A stretch of DNA of 64,000 nt from Sulfuricurvum sp. (GTDB lineage: Bacteria; Campylobacterota; Campylobacteria; Campylobacterales; Sulfurimonadaceae), in NCBI RefSeq assembly GCF_028681615.1, contig NZ_JAQUHV010000011.1, positions 1 to 64,000 on the forward strand, read 5' to 3'. Position 1 is the stretch's first letter. Each line of letters starts with the position of its first letter. The position numbers and the translations under genes are program-made. Below, one piece after another: positions 8,255-18,429 of this stretch. The notes beneath the pieces are model-generated. The model was not told where the DNA came from, searched no databases, and saw only the letters and a program-made list of their open reading frames with translations.

Positions 8255-10552
8255 TTATAATTTTTCACCCCTCAACCTCAATGCATTCGTAATAACCGAC
8301 ACCGAACTGAAACTCATCGCCGCGGCGGCGATCATCGGTGAGAGGAGTATCCCGAAATAGGGATAGAGCACTCCCGCCGCTATCGGCACCCCCAAGCTGT
8401 TATAGACAAAGGCGAAAAATAGGTTTTGGCGGATGTTGCGCATCGTGGCACGGCTGAGTCGGCGGGAGCGGACAATCCCCCGCAAATCCCCCTGAACGAG
8501 GGTGACCCCCGCACTCTCCATCGCCACATCGGTTCCGCTCCCCATCGCGATCCCTACATGCGCTTGAGCGAGGGCCGGAGCATCATTGATCCCATCCCCC
8601 GCCATCGCAACGATATGCCCCTCGCTTTGGAGCTGTTTTATGACGTCAGCTTTCTGCTGCGGAAGCACCTCTGCCTCCACCCGATCGATCCCGAGTTTGG
8701 CTCCGACCGCTTCGGCGGTAATACGGCTGTCTCCGCTGAGCATCACGACGGTGATCCCCTCTTCGTGTAAATCACGGATCGCCTGCGCGGTGGTTGCTTT
8801 GATCGGGTCGGCGACCCCGAGTATCCCGACAAGGGCGTTATCGACGGCGAGGAACATCACACTCATCCCCTCGCGGCGCAGAGTATCCGCCTCCGCAGAG
8901 AGACCTGAGCCATCAACCCCCAGCTCTTCCATAAGTCGGATATTTCCGAGGGCGACCTTCCGTCCCTCGATCACCCCCGTGACCCCTTTGCCGCTTAGGG
9001 AGGCAAACTGAGCCGTTTCGCTCAAATTCAGCCCCTGCTCCTGCGCGCCGTTCACGACCGCGCGTGCCAGAGGGTGTTCGCTCCCCCTATCCAGCGAGGC
9101 GGCGAATCGGATAACGTCACTCTCTTCCCACCCATCTATGGCAATGACCGTTGCGAGTTTGGGTTTCCCCTCGGTGAGAGTCCCCGTCTTGTCGACGACG
9201 AGGGTGTCGACCTTCTCCATCATCTCCAGCGCCTCGGCGTTTTTGATGAGGACGCCCATCGTCGCCCCTTTGCCCGTCCCCACCATGATCGATATCGGGG
9301 TGGCCAGCCCCAGAGCGCACGGACAGGCGATGATCAGCACCGCCACTGCATTGACCAGAGCATACCCCAGCGAGGGTTCGGGGCCGAAAAAGTACCAGAG
9401 GATAAAGGTGAGGAGACTGATAGCGATGACCGCGGGGACAAAATACCCCGATACCCGATCAGCTGTTTTCTGGATCGGGGCGCGGCTTCTCTGCGCCTGT
9501 GATACCATCGAGACGATCTGGGAGAGGAGCGTATCCTCACCTACCCTCTGCGCCTCCATGACGAGACCTCCGGTGGTGTTGATCGTCGCACCGACAAGGC
9601 GGTCACCCGATTTTTTGGAGAGCGGGATCGGCTCGCCGCTCACCATCGACTCGTCCACATGGCTCTCCCCCTCGATGACGATACCGTCCACCGGAATCTT
9701 CTCACCCGGTCGGATACGGAGGCGATCGCCGATCACGATCGACTCGATAGAAACCTCCTCTTCACTCCCATCAGCGTTGATACGATGGGCGCTTTTTGGG
9801 GAGAGGCCGAGGAGGAGTCGGATCGCGTCGTTGGTACGGCTGCGGGCGCGAAGCTCCAGCACCTGCCCCAGCAAGACCAATGCAGTAATGACCGATGAGG
9901 CTTCAAAATAGACGGGGATGACCCCATCCATGGATAGATTTTCCGGAAAAATCGCGGGGAATAAGACGGCAACGGCGCTGTAAAACCAGGCACTCCCCGT
10001 CCCCAGAGCGATAAGGGTGAACATGTTGAGACTGCGATTGCGGATCGACTCCCACGCGAGGACGTAAAAGATCGATCCCCCCCACCATACGACAGGAATA
10101 GAGAGGATCATCTCGACCCATTGGCGTATTTTGGGGCTGATGAATGCGGAAAACGTCTGCGGCAGGAACATTGAACCCATCGCGATGATAAAGACGGCAG
10201 AGGCGAAGAGCGTACTGAGCCAAAAACGGCGCAACATCGAATCGTATTCGGTGGTATCTTCTTCAACCTGCAGGGTTTTCGGTTCAAGCGCCATACCGCA
10301 CTTCGGACAGTTTCCCGGCCCTTTTTGCTCGATTTCGGGATGCATCGGGCAGGTATAGATTGCCGTATCGATCGCGCAGCTGCCAGTGGGGCACGATGGG
10401 ATGGAGGGTTCGGTGGTGAGGTAGTGTTCGGGATGTTCTTGGAATTTATGCTGACAATGCGCGGAGCAAAAAAGGTAGTGTCGGTTTTTGTAATCGCTTT
10501 TGTAGGGGGTAGAGGGTGAAACCTCCATCCCGCAGACAACGTCTTTTTCCAT
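8255..10552 (-). CDS. copA: Copper/silver-exporting P1B-type ATPase (CopA-like)
   Basis: A 765-residue heavy-metal P-type ATPase. It opens with a YHS/TRASH-type domain (CGM at residues 7-9, LFCSAHC near 28-33) and a heavy-metal-binding segment [10 protein letters not shown]...[10 protein letters not shown] (about 68-91) instead of the usual HMA domain. Catalytic motifs are [11 protein letters not shown] (the CPC metal site), [17 protein letters not shown] and [11 protein letters not shown], with a P1B-type helix layout. CPC points to Cu(I)/Ag(I). I place the start at ATG 10552 because AAGGGAG lies 6 bases upstream; an ATG at 10579 would overlap the CusA gene and has no such site. It is last in the export operon. 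Confidence 0.93.
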   Translation of the reverse strand: MEKDVVCGMEVSPSTPYKSDYKNRHYLFCSAHCQHKFQEHPEHYLTTEPSIPSCPTGSCAIDTAIYTCPMHPEIEQKGPGNCPKCGMALEPKTLQVEEDTTEYDSMLRRFWLSTLFASAVFIIAMGSMFLPQTFSAFISPKIRQWVEMILSIPVVWWGGSIFYVLAWESIRNRSLNMFTLIALGTGSAWFYSAVAVLFPAIFPENLSMDGVIPVYFEASSVITALVLLGQVLELRARSRTNDAIRLLLGLSPKSAHRINADGSEEEVSIESIVIGDRLRIRPGEKIPVDGIVIEGESHVDESMVSGEPIPLSKKSGDRLVGATINTTGGLVMEAQRVGEDTLLSQIVSMVSQAQRSRAPIQKTADRVSGYFVPAVIAISLLTFILWYFFGPEPSLGYALVNAVAVLIIACPCALGLATPISIMVGTGKGATMGVLIKNAEALEMMEKVDTLVVDKTGTLTEGKPKLATVIAIDGWEESDVIRFAASLDRGSEHPLARAVVNGAQEQGLNLSETAQFASLSGKGVTGVIEGRKVALGNIRLMEELGVDGSGLSAEADTLRREGMSVMFLAVDNALVGILGVADPIKATTAQAIRDLHEEGITVVMLSGDSRITAEAVGAKLGIDRVEAEVLPQQKADVIKQLQSEGHIVAMAGDGINDAPALAQAHVGIAMGSGTDVAMESAGVTLVQGDLRGIVRSRRLSRATMRNIRQNLFFAFVYNSLGVPIAAGVLYPYFGILLSPMIAAAAMSFSSVSVITNALRLRGEKL

Positions 10553-10562
10553 AGTATCTCCC

Positions 10563-13500
10563 TTATAAAAGCGGTTCACCTCGCTGCAGCTTTCGCTGCA
10601 TCACCATTTGATACAAAATCGGGATCAAAATGAGACTGACCACCGCCGAGGTGACGATACCGCCGATCATCGGAGCGGCGATCCGCTGCATCACTTCGCT
10701 CCCCACTCCGTGGTTGTACATGATCGGCAGCAACCCCGCAAGGATCGCGAAAACCGTCATCAGTTTCGGGCGTACCCGTTTGACTGCCCCCTCGTAAATC
10801 GCCTCATTGAGGGCTGTTTTATCCATAGCGACACCGCCTCGGATACGGGTTTCGATACTCTCGTGCAGATAGACGATCATCACAATCGCCGTCTCCGCCG
10901 CAACCCCGAGCAGTGCCAAGAATCCGACGATAACGGCAACGCTGATGTTGAAAGCCAGCCACTTGAGATAGAGGACACCGCCGAGCAGCGCAAATGGGAG
11001 CATCGAGAGGACGATCAACGTCGAAACCCACTCACGCAGTGCCAGATAGATGAGGACGATGATCAGGACGAGTACGGCAGGGACGATCCACATCAGGGTA
11101 TTGAGCGCCGATTCGAGATATTCGCTCTGCCCTGCCCACTCATAGGTGTACCCTTCCGGGAGTTTGAGCGATGCGAGCTGTTTTTGTGCCTCGGCTTTAT
11201 ACGCCGTGGCACTCACCCCCTCTTTTGGTGTGATGTAGACATAGGCGACGGGGCGCGCTTTTTCGCTCTTGATCATCGCGGCACTCTCGCGGTAATCGAT
11301 ACGGGCAAAGGTCGAGAGAGGTGCGTAACCCAGCGGCGTCTTGATCAGGATAGAGCGAATCGCATCCAAAGAGGTGCGCTCGTCCTCTTCGAGGCGGAGA
11401 CTGACGCTGTAGCGCTCGCGTCCCTTGTACATCGTGGATAATCCCATTCCGCCGATCGCGGCGGAGGTGTAATCGAGCAACGCCTCTTTGCGGAGGTTAT
11501 AGCGCGCCAATGCCGCTTCGTCGATGTCGATATCGATGTAGTACCCGCTGTCGCTGCGGTCGGCAAAAACGCTCTGGGTTGAGGGGAGCTTCTGCAGGCG
11601 GCTTTCGATCTCGCGCGCCGTTTTTTGCAAGGTCGGCAAATCATCCCCGTAGAGTTTGATCCCCAGCGGGGTGCGGATACCGCTGAGGAGCATATCGATC
11701 CGCCCACGGATCGGATAAGTCCAGGAGTTGACCAGCCCCGGAACCTGCAAGGCGCTATCAAGCTCCTGCTGCAATTTCTCGGTACCCATCCCCTCCCGCC
11801 ACTGATCTTTGGGTTTGAGGGTGATAATCGTCTCGATCATTCCCAGCGGAGCGGGATCGGTCGCACTGTCCGCCCGCCCCCCTTTACCGAATACGCTCTG
11901 CACTTCAGGGAAGCTTTTGATGACCGAATCGGTATACTGGGTCAGCTGTTTGCTCTGATCGATACTGACACCGCTTTGGGTGACGGGCATGTACATCAGC
12001 GTCTGCTCATCCATCATCGGCATAAACTCCCACCCCAACGTGCGATAGACAAACACCGTATACCCTAAGGCGACAATGACCATAACCAGGAGCAGATAGC
12101 GAAATTTCATCGACGCCAGAAGGATCGGATGATAAACCCAGATGAAGAAACGGCTCACCGGATTCGCCTGCTCCGAGAGGATGCGCCCCCGCACGATCAG
12201 ATAGATCAGTACCGGAACAAGGGTCACCGAGAGGAGCGCTCCGACCCCCATTGCAAAACTTTTGGTAAACGCCAGAGGGGTAAAGAGCAATCCCTCCTGC
12301 CCCTGAAGGGCAAAGATAGGCAAGAACGATACGACGACCAGCGCCAGTGCAAAAAAGATGGGACGCCCCACCATTTTCGACGAGTACAACACGGCATCAA
12401 GCCGCTGTGCCGTGGTAAGGGTCCCCGATTCACTTTCGCGCTGCAGCAGTACCTTATGGGCATTTTCGATCATGATGATCGACGCATCGACCATCGTCCC
12501 CACCGCGATAGCGATTCCCCCCAGCGACATAATGTTCGAGCCGATCCCGAAGAGTTTCATCAGCAAAAAGGTGATCGCAATGGTGAGCGGCAGGATAATC
12601 AACACGATCAGCGCGCTGCGCAGATGGAGCAAAAAGAGGGCAATAACAGCGATGACGATCAAGCTTTCATGCTCGAGCGTCGTCGTGAGGGTCGCGATAG
12701 CGGATTGGATCAGGTTGGAGCGGTCATATACGGGAACGACTTCGACCCCTGCGACATGGATTGTATCGAGTTTCTCCCGTATCCGCTGAATGACACGGTA
12801 GACGTCTTCGCCGTATCGGACGACGACGATCCCCCCGACGACTTCGCCCTGACCGTTCAGATCGACATAGCCGCGGCGGTTTTCGGGGACTTTCTCGACC
12901 CGTGCCACCTGCGAAAACAGTACAGGTACCCCGCCGCGCGTAGCGACGACGATATCCTTGATCGCGTCGATGTTTTGGAGATACCCTTTGGCCTGCACCA
13001 TCCATTCATACCCGTTTTGAACGACGATCCGCCCGCCGACGTCGTTGTTGTTCCCGCGGATCGCTGCGGCGACTTCGCCGACACTGAGGTTATAGCGCAC
13101 CAAAGCGTCGTTGTTCAGTGTCACCTGATAGGTCGGAACGAATCCCCCCACCGAAGCAACCTCGCTGACCCCCGAAACACCCTGCAGGGCATAGCGGTAG
13201 GTATAGTCCTGCAACGTACGCAGTTCGGCGAGATTTTTGGTTTTGGAGACCAGGGCGTACTCATACACCCACCCTACCCCCGACGCATCGGGTCCGAGGG
13301 AGACTTCAAGCGATCTTGGTAACTGCGACTGCAAGGTTGAGAGCTGCTCAAGCACCCGCGAGCGTGCCCAATACAGATCGACACCGTCTTTAAAAATGAT
13401 ATAAATCAGACCGTTTTCATATCCCGAAAACCCCCGAACCGTTTTGATCGCGGGGAGAGAGAGGAGTTGACGGACAATCGGATAGGTCCCCTGCGCTTCG

Positions 13501-13682
13501 ATGATCTCGGGGCTTTGCCCTTTCCATTTGAGCTGCAAAATTACCTGCGGAGGGGAGAGATCGGGGATAGCATCCAGCGGAGTGTGCCGTATCGCCCAGA
13601 CGGACAACAAGCTCAGCACGATGGCCGCCGCTATCACCCAGTAGCGAAACCGCAGACTCCACTCTATCAGACGCTCTACCAT
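10563..13682 (-). CDS. cusA: Heavy-metal RND efflux pump, CusA/CzcA family (Cu/Ag type)
   Basis: A 1039-residue inner-membrane RND transporter, normal length for the heavy-metal (HME) subfamily. One N-terminal helix (about 13-30) precedes a periplasmic porter domain, followed by the membrane block and a second repeat. The proton-relay region reads [20 protein letters not shown], as in CusA-type pumps, and [15 protein letters not shown] is typical of this subfamily. Methionine-rich spots such as [14 protein letters not shown] fit a Cu(I)/Ag(I) path. With the CusB- and CusC-like proteins it should form a tripartite pump across both membranes. CopA begins 10 bases after its stop. Confidence 0.93.
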   Translation of the reverse strand: MVERLIEWSLRFRYWVIAAAIVLSLLSVWAIRHTPLDAIPDLSPPQVILQLKWKGQSPEIIEAQGTYPIVRQLLSLPAIKTVRGFSGYENGLIYIIFKDGVDLYWARSRVLEQLSTLQSQLPRSLEVSLGPDASGVGWVYEYALVSKTKNLAELRTLQDYTYRYALQGVSGVSEVASVGGFVPTYQVTLNNDALVRYNLSVGEVAAAIRGNNNDVGGRIVVQNGYEWMVQAKGYLQNIDAIKDIVVATRGGVPVLFSQVARVEKVPENRRGYVDLNGQGEVVGGIVVVRYGEDVYRVIQRIREKLDTIHVAGVEVVPVYDRSNLIQSAIATLTTTLEHESLIVIAVIALFLLHLRSALIVLIILPLTIAITFLLMKLFGIGSNIMSLGGIAIAVGTMVDASIIMIENAHKVLLQRESESGTLTTAQRLDAVLYSSKMVGRPIFFALALVVVSFLPIFALQGQEGLLFTPLAFTKSFAMGVGALLSVTLVPVLIYLIVRGRILSEQANPVSRFFIWVYHPILLASMKFRYLLLVMVIVALGYTVFVYRTLGWEFMPMMDEQTLMYMPVTQSGVSIDQSKQLTQYTDSVIKSFPEVQSVFGKGGRADSATDPAPLGMIETIITLKPKDQWREGMGTEKLQQELDSALQVPGLVNSWTYPIRGRIDMLLSGIRTPLGIKLYGDDLPTLQKTAREIESRLQKLPSTQSVFADRSDSGYYIDIDIDEAALARYNLRKEALLDYTSAAIGGMGLSTMYKGRERYSVSLRLEEDERTSLDAIRSILIKTPLGYAPLSTFARIDYRESAAMIKSEKARPVAYVYITPKEGVSATAYKAEAQKQLASLKLPEGYTYEWAGQSEYLESALNTLMWIVPAVLVLIIVLIYLALREWVSTLIVLSMLPFALLGGVLYLKWLAFNISVAVIVGFLALLGVAAETAIVMIVYLHESIETRIRGGVAMDKTALNEAIYEGAVKRVRPKLMTVFAILAGLLPIMYNHGVGSEVMQRIAAPMIGGIVTSAVVSLILIPILYQMVMQRKLQRGEPLL

Positions 13683-13691
13683 GACATAATC

Positions 13692-14690
13692 CTAAAAGTT
13701 CCCGTTAATCTGGGCATCCGAATCGATCATAAAGAGGGCATTCGCGACCACTTCATCCCCTTCGGCTAATCCAGAACGGATCTCGTAGCGGTCATTTCCG
13801 ACCGGAACCACATTCACCTCTACCGGCTCATATTCCCCCTCGTACTCCCCTTTTTTGAAACAGAACCATTTCCCTTTTTTGCGGATTACGGCGGTGCTCG
13901 GAACGATCAAAGCAGCTTTTGAGTGCACGATCGGCGTGATCGCCGCATACATTCCCGGAAACAGTTTCCCGCTCGGGTTTGGGAGGTTGAGACGCATCGT
14001 CAATGTCGATTCGGAAGGGTTGGAATTTGGATAGATTTTTCCCCGTTTAGCATACAAAGGACGCTCGAATCCCGTCACACGGATTTCGTACGAGTCCACT
14101 TTTTGAAGCGCTTCGAGCGTTTCGGGAGGAAATTTCATCTCCAGCCAGATCGGATCGAGTCTGACAACCCGAAACAGCGGCTGCATTGCACTGAATGCCG
14201 AGCCTTTGTCTATCTTTTTCTCGAAAATATAGCCCGTAACGGGAGAGCGTACCGTCGTTGTAGAGCCTACCGTCCCCGTTTTTTCGATCGACGTTATCTC
14301 AGACATCGGGACACCCAGATAGATCAGCCGCTCTTTCGTACTCTCCACCATCCCCGGATTGGGACGGATGGCATTGTATTTGAGAGAACTGAGGTACTCA
14401 TCTTTGGCCTGCAGCACTTCGGGGCTGTAGACCTCGGCGATCACCTCCCCTTTGGAAATATGCTGATAGGTCTCCGTAGCTCGAAGCTTTTCGACGTATC
14501 CGCCAAAACGGAGTGCTATGATCGACTCTTGAGATTCATCCGCTCTGATATAGCCGAAGTTTTTCCCCACATTTGCCGTGGTATCGGCACGTTTCACTTT
14601 TACCGTCGTTACGTTGAACTGCTGGATAATCGGTGCAGGTTTTGCCCACAATACCGCTCCCACCATCACTACGCCTAAAAGATATCTCAT
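13692..14690 (-). CDS. cusB: RND efflux periplasmic adaptor (CusB-like membrane fusion protein)
   Basis: A 332-residue adaptor with an N-terminal signal or anchor segment (MRYLLGVVMVGAVLWA). The order is barrel-sandwich hybrid with a helical hairpin (about 60-130), the closing lipoyl half (RSPVTGYIFEKKIDKGSAF), a beta-barrel (RLDPIWLEMKFPPETLEAL) and a membrane-proximal domain near the end. It bridges the pump and the outer-membrane channel. It is shorter than many CusB proteins and lacks the N-terminal extension with metal-binding methionines, a role the separate Met-rich protein at 15897-16277 might fill. Its start overlaps the upstream TolC-family gene by 4 bases. Confidence 0.9.
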   Translation of the reverse strand: MRYLLGVVMVGAVLWAKPAPIIQQFNVTTVKVKRADTTANVGKNFGYIRADESQESIIALRFGGYVEKLRATETYQHISKGEVIAEVYSPEVLQAKDEYLSSLKYNAIRPNPGMVESTKERLIYLGVPMSEITSIEKTGTVGSTTTVRSPVTGYIFEKKIDKGSAFSAMQPLFRVVRLDPIWLEMKFPPETLEALQKVDSYEIRVTGFERPLYAKRGKIYPNSNPSESTLTMRLNLPNPSGKLFPGMYAAITPIVHSKAALIVPSTAVIRKKGKWFCFKKGEYEGEYEPVEVNVVPVGNDRYEIRSGLAEGDEVVANALFMIDSDAQINGNF

Positions 14691-15886
14691 GACTCTTTCC
14701 CTACCAATAGATCAAGTTCCGCCTGAGCGCGGTAGAATGCCGCAACGGAGCGTGAAAGTTGCAGTTCAAGCTGCAGTTTTTGTTTGAGCAACTCCGTAAA
14801 ACGGAACAGATCCTCGCCGTTGCGGATCGAGGCTTCGGAGAGTTCGAACATATGATTGAGCTGCGGAAGGCTCTCATCATGGATCACTTTCCATACTTCG
14901 GATGCCTTGCGCATCTCCGCATATTTTTGACGCAACGTGGATTTCAGCTGCAAATACGCCGCCTCTTTGTCACGGCTGCGCTCCAATACTTTTTCCCGAT
15001 TGATTTGCTCTTTCACCGACTCCGTACCGTATATGGGGAGGGGTATATTGATACCGACATTCCAGAAATCGTAAAACGATTCCCGGCGGCTGTATCCCGC
15101 CTGCACCGTTACATCGGGATAGGCATCGAGCTGTGACTGGCGCAGCTGTACCCCTGCCGATTTGAGCTGCGCATCTTTGGCACGGTAGCCGAAATTGTTT
15201 TCCAGAGATTTTTCATACGACTCGATCGGCTCAATCTGTCCCATGTTCAAATCCACGTCTACCTTTTCAACCCGTTTTGCACACAGCTGCGAGAGATTCG
15301 CATACGAGCGCTCTTTTTCCTGAGCCAAATCGGCCTGGATAATTTTGATCTGGGAAAGATCCATCTGAGACGACATGATCCCCATGTGCCGCCCTGCAGC
15401 GGCGGAGTTAAGTGCGGTATAGAGTTCACCGTTTTGACGGACGATCGTCTCGAAATTACGGTAAATCCGCTCCTCTTCGCCAATCTGCCACACACGATAA
15501 GCCTCTTTTTTGATCTCGCTAGAGAGGAGCGCACGAGATTGGCTCAGGGATAATCCCGCATACACTTCCTGCGCCTGCGCATCCTCATACCGCAGATCCC
15601 TTTTCCCGGCAAACGGGACTTTCTGCTGCAATGTGATTCCCTCGAACTGCATCGGTTCAATCGAGCGGTTGGTGATGTCCCGCGTCTGGATATCATTGAC
15701 CTGCAGCAACAAAGTGGGGTTGTCAAAATTTTTCGATATCTCTTTTTGATATCGGCTCTGCTGGAGCCGTGATTGCGCGCCGATAAGGGTGGGATTATTT
15801 TGCAATGCCTGCTGTATTAGGGCTTCTACACTCTCAGCGTAGCTTAGTGCCGCGATAACCGACAGTGCAAGTGCAACTTTGATCAT
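14687..15886 (-). CDS. cusC: TolC family outer membrane efflux channel (CusC-like)
   Basis: A 399-residue outer-membrane factor. A signal peptide (MIKVALALSVIAALSYA) is followed by two repeats of long helices typical of TolC/OEP channels, including ALQNNPTLIGAQSRLQQSRY near the start and DAYPDVTVQAGYSRRE in the second half. It provides the outer-membrane exit duct for the CusA-CusB pump. It lies 10 bases downstream of the FixH/YtkA-like gene and overlaps cusB by 4 bases, so it belongs to the same operon. Confidence 0.9.
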   Translation of the reverse strand: MIKVALALSVIAALSYAESVEALIQQALQNNPTLIGAQSRLQQSRYQKEISKNFDNPTLLLQVNDIQTRDITNRSIEPMQFEGITLQQKVPFAGKRDLRYEDAQAQEVYAGLSLSQSRALLSSEIKKEAYRVWQIGEEERIYRNFETIVRQNGELYTALNSAAAGRHMGIMSSQMDLSQIKIIQADLAQEKERSYANLSQLCAKRVEKVDVDLNMGQIEPIESYEKSLENNFGYRAKDAQLKSAGVQLRQSQLDAYPDVTVQAGYSRRESFYDFWNVGINIPLPIYGTESVKEQINREKVLERSRDKEAAYLQLKSTLRQKYAEMRKASEVWKVIHDESLPQLNHMFELSEASIRNGEDLFRFTELLKQKLQLELQLSRSVAAFYRAQAELDLLVGKES

Positions 15887-15896
15887 CGCCCTGTTC

Positions 15897-16277
15897 CTAG
15901 AGGCTCAACGAGGTTTTAAGACGGTATTTTTTTCCCTCTTTCGTAGTTACGAAGATATGAAACTGCCATGTTCCGCCCATATCCAGATTCACCGATGTTT
16001 TATAGACACCATGCCCTTGCGCAACCGCTTTGCCTTTGGATTCCATAGCCGGCATTCCCGGCATTGCCGGCATAAACGCTTTGACTTCTACTCCGGCATT
16101 ATCAAGCGGCATATTTTGCTGATTCAAGGTAATCATGACAGGATTGCTTCCGACGATCAGCGCCTTGTCGGAACTGACAACCGCTTTGATATTTTGCACT
16201 GAAGTACTTTGTTCCCACGCCGCACCGAATGCCAACGAAGCAAATAACATAGAGGTAAGAATTAATTTGAATTTCAT
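15897..16277 (-). CDS. FixH/YtkA-like periplasmic protein with Met-rich motif, first gene of the copper operon
   Basis: A 126-residue secreted protein: signal peptide (MKFKLILTSMLFASLAFGA), then an immunoglobulin-like fold resembling FixH/YtkA domains (ending DMGGTWQFHIFVTTKEGKKY). A methionine-rich run, MPAMPGMPAM, lies in the middle and could bind Cu(I) or Ag(I), like the methionines of CusF. That would make it a periplasmic metal carrier for the pump, which is inference from motif and position. The start is ATG 16277 because AAAGGAGT sits 7 bases upstream; longer readings of the frame overlap the divergent gene. It is the first gene of the operon. Confidence 0.8.
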   Translation of the reverse strand: MKFKLILTSMLFASLAFGAAWEQSTSVQNIKAVVSSDKALIVGSNPVMITLNQQNMPLDNAGVEVKAFMPAMPGMPAMESKGKAVAQGHGVYKTSVNLDMGGTWQFHIFVTTKEGKKYRLKTSLSL

Positions 16278-16304
16278 AAGAGACTCCTTTGATAACATTT
16301 TATT

Positions 16305-16310
16305 ATTGTA
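16305..16310 (-). promoter_or_regulatory. Possible -10 box of the copper export operon
   Basis: TACAAT on the minus strand lies about 28 bases before the first gene of the operon. No -35 hexamer and no clear CueR-type dyad is seen, so how metal induces the operon is not evident from the sequence. Confidence 0.4.
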
Positions 16311-16355
16311 GCGCTCTTTTTTAACAATGCGTGTAAACGCTATATTAATACTCGG

Positions 16356-16361
16356 TACAAT
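16356..16361 (+). promoter_or_regulatory. Possible -10 box of the RluA-family gene, inside an inverted repeat
   Basis: TACAAT lies 31 bases before the TTG start at 16393. It sits between the arms CTCGGTA (16351-16357) and TACCGAG (16377-16383). A start site near 16368 would exclude the upstream ATG at 16327 and supports the TTG. Confidence 0.4.
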
Positions 16362-16392
16362 TACAAACCTAATTTTTACCGAGAGAGTCTTT

Positions 16393-17067
16393 TTGGAAGC
16401 TATCCGCATTGTGTTTGACAACCCCGCATTCATCATCGCCCACAAAAGTGCAGGCGTAAACTTCCACTCCGAGGAAGAAGCGGGATTTGTCGTCCAAGTC
16501 AGCCAACAGCTCGGCATCCCTCTCTTCCCCGTCCATCGCCTCGACAAGATGACCTCAGGATTGGTGATCCTCGCCAAAACAAGCGAAACGGCGGCACAGT
16601 TTGGAAAGATGTTTGAAAACAGAGAGGTCGAAAAATACTATCTCGCGATCAGCATGCGCAAACCGAAGAAAAAAATGGGGTGGATCAAAGGGGATATGAG
16701 CAGTGCCAGACGGGGAGATTACAAACTCCTCACCACGATGGACAATCCCGCCATCACCCAGTTTATCAGTTGCGCTCTGCGAACCCATGAGCGGTTTTTC
16801 CTCATCAAACCGCATACAGGAAAGACCCATCAGATCCGTGTCGCCCTCAAATCCCTCGGTTCCCCTATCGCGGGGGATGAGCGTTACGCGGCATGCGACG
16901 ATGCGCGCAAAGAGGAACGGGGATATCTGCACGCTTATGCCCTACGCTTTACTCTAAATGGTGAAACATTTGAGTTTATTGCCCCGCCCGATGAGGGGGA
17001 ACGGTTCCTCAGCAATGAGTGCAAAAAACAGCTCGAATTCTGGAATCAACCACGGGAGCTATTTTGA
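16393..17067 (+). CDS. RluA family pseudouridine synthase
   Basis: A 224-residue RNA pseudouridine synthase of the RluA family, single domain without S4. The catalytic aspartate is D51 in HRLDKMTSGLVILAKT, and PHTGKTHQIRVALKSLGSPI is the conserved substrate-binding stretch. The short length resembles a small RluA-like subfamily whose RNA target is not established. I chose TTG 16393 as start: the protein then opens directly on the fold (EAIRIVFDNPAFIIAHKSAG), and a likely -10 box lies upstream. An in-frame ATG at 16327 would add 22 unconserved-looking residues. The next gene overlaps its stop. Confidence 0.85.
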   Translation: MEAIRIVFDNPAFIIAHKSAGVNFHSEEEAGFVVQVSQQLGIPLFPVHRLDKMTSGLVILAKTSETAAQFGKMFENREVEKYYLAISMRKPKKKMGWIKGDMSSARRGDYKLLTTMDNPAITQFISCALRTHERFFLIKPHTGKTHQIRVALKSLGSPIAGDERYAACDDARKEERGYLHAYALRFTLNGETFEFIAPPDEGERFLSNECKKQLEFWNQPRELF

Positions 17068-17987
17068 AAATATTTACAACCGAACCCATGACCGATATCC
17101 TCTCATGGGCACATAACACCCTCAAAGAAAACAATACGCTTACTTTTGAAGTCCTTAACCCCGACTTCGGCCGCGGACACTATGCGGGCGAAACTATAAC
17201 CATTGGTGGAACCGACTATCTCTATCGCAGCTATAAAGCATGGAGTGATTTAGGGGAACTGCTGTTTTGCCGGATGCTGACCCCCAAAACAGTTACCGAA
17301 CACACCGTCGCTATAACCTATGAGAAACTCGATCTCAGCGACTCGTTCCACGCAAGTGAAGCCAAAGAAGAAAAATACGGTACGGCATCCCGTTTCGCGG
17401 CGATCCATAAAAACGAAGAACCTGCATTTTTGAGCGCCTATTTGCGTGCCTTGCGAAGTGTCAAAGTCGGGGAGAGAAAACGGATTTTGAATCTGGGGAT
17501 CAACACGGGAGACGAGTTCGACCTCATCCGTACACTCCTGCCTCATGAAGAGTATATGAATCTCTCCCTCATCGGTATCGACCACTCCGACAGTGCGATC
17601 ACCGTTGCACGTGAACGGTTTAACGAGGGCAATGCCGCCTTTTATGTTCACGATATCAACGATCTCGCTTCACTGCATTTAGGACGTTTTGATCTCATCA
17701 TCACAATCGGGACGTTGCAAAGCAGTACGTTGGAATTTAAATCACTTTTTGCCTCTTTAGTACAAGAGTACTTGAATAAAGAAGGGGCAATAATATTGGG
17801 ATTTCCAAACTGCCGCTGGATGGGCGGAGAGATGATCTACGGTGCAAAAGCGCCGAACTACCCCTACTCGGAGATGTCGATACTGGTAAAAGACATTTAC
17901 TATTGTAAAAAATATTTGCAGCAAAAGAAGTTCCGGGTAACCGTTACAGGAAAAGATTACCTCTTTCTAACCGGTACAAAAATATAG
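17064..17987 (+). CDS. SAM-dependent methyltransferase, class I
   Basis: A 307-residue protein whose second half is a class I methyltransferase: RILNLGINTGDE (SAM-binding motif I, about residues 148-159), LIGIDHSDSAI (motif II) and FDLIITIGTLQ (motif IV region). The first 110 residues form a beta-rich domain I do not recognise (TLTFEVLNPDFGRGHYAGET). Start: TTG 17064 overlaps the previous stop as TTGA and has GGGAG 5 bases upstream; the longer frame from 17019 lies inside the neighbour. Coupling to a pseudouridine synthase hints at an RNA or tRNA substrate, which is speculative. It converges with the next gene, 2 bases between stops. Confidence 0.75.
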   Translation: MKIFTTEPMTDILSWAHNTLKENNTLTFEVLNPDFGRGHYAGETITIGGTDYLYRSYKAWSDLGELLFCRMLTPKTVTEHTVAITYEKLDLSDSFHASEAKEEKYGTASRFAAIHKNEEPAFLSAYLRALRSVKVGERKRILNLGINTGDEFDLIRTLLPHEEYMNLSLIGIDHSDSAITVARERFNEGNAAFYVHDINDLASLHLGRFDLIITIGTLQSSTLEFKSLFASLVQEYLNKEGAIILGFPNCRWMGGEMIYGAKAPNYPYSEMSILVKDIYYCKKYLQQKKFRVTVTGKDYLFLTGTKI

Positions 17988-17989
17988 AT

Positions 17990-18310
17990 TTATTTAAGTT
18001 TACTTCTATCCCATGGATCTACCGGATGTTCGCTATGAATCTCGTCGATAATCTCTTCAGTTTTTAAATGGTACACATCTTTATCAGGAGTAACACAAAA
18101 AACCTCAAATTGTTCCAAATGAGCATTTTGTTTGACAACTACTTCTTTTATCGATAAATCCATAGCAAATTTTCGGATAGCAACAACAGCCTTCATATCC
18201 TTGGTAGCGATTTTGACAATCAAGTCACCTTTATATCCAGAATACGTATTAATATCCTGAATATCATAGTCTAAAGCATATCGAATGATCTGTTTTCTTT
18301 CCGCTTGCAT
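17990..18310 (-). CDS. Conserved-looking hypothetical protein
   Basis: A 106-residue soluble protein I do not recognise. It has no signal peptide or membrane segment. The alternating pattern (DLIVKIATKDMKAVVAIRKFAMDLSIKEVVVK) suggests a small alpha/beta fold; the C-terminus is acidic and ends DPWDRSKLK. GGTGAGG before ATG 18310 is a plausible ribosome-binding site. It is divergent from the propeller protein and convergent with the methyltransferase, so it is probably transcribed alone. Confidence 0.6.
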   Translation of the reverse strand: MQAERKQIIRYALDYDIQDINTYSGYKGDLIVKIATKDMKAVVAIRKFAMDLSIKEVVVKQNAHLEQFEVFCVTPDKDVYHLKTEEIIDEIHSEHPVDPWDRSKLK

Positions 18311-18429
18311 TGCCTCACCCTTTTTAACATATACTTCTTAACACCATTGTAGCGAATCTTGATTCAAATGAATATTATATTGCGTTTATGATATACTCCT
18401 TAGATACTCTATGATAAAGAAATTGAATA

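Noticed and set aside
8248-8265. AT-only hairpin AAAAATT-TTAT-AATTTTT between the orphan gene and copA.
   Set aside because: All A/T pairs and overlapping both stop codons; too weak to call a terminator.
10553-10579. N-terminal extension of the CopA-like gene to ATG 10579.
   Set aside because: It would overlap the CusA stop; ATG 10552 has AAGGGAG at proper spacing.
10608-11441. 277-codon plus-strand open frame.
   Set aside because: Also antisense to the CusA-like gene, with no ribosome-binding site or recognisable fold.
12129-13322. Long open frame (397 codons) on the plus strand.
   Set aside because: It lies antisense to the CusA-like gene, is rich in D, R, H and P as expected of a shadow of a GC-rich gene, and matches no domain.
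16278-16577. N-terminal extension of the FixH/YtkA-like gene on the minus strand.
   Set aside because: It lacks a signal peptide at its own start and overlaps the divergent RluA-family gene; ATG 16277 gives a signal peptide and AAAGGAGT.
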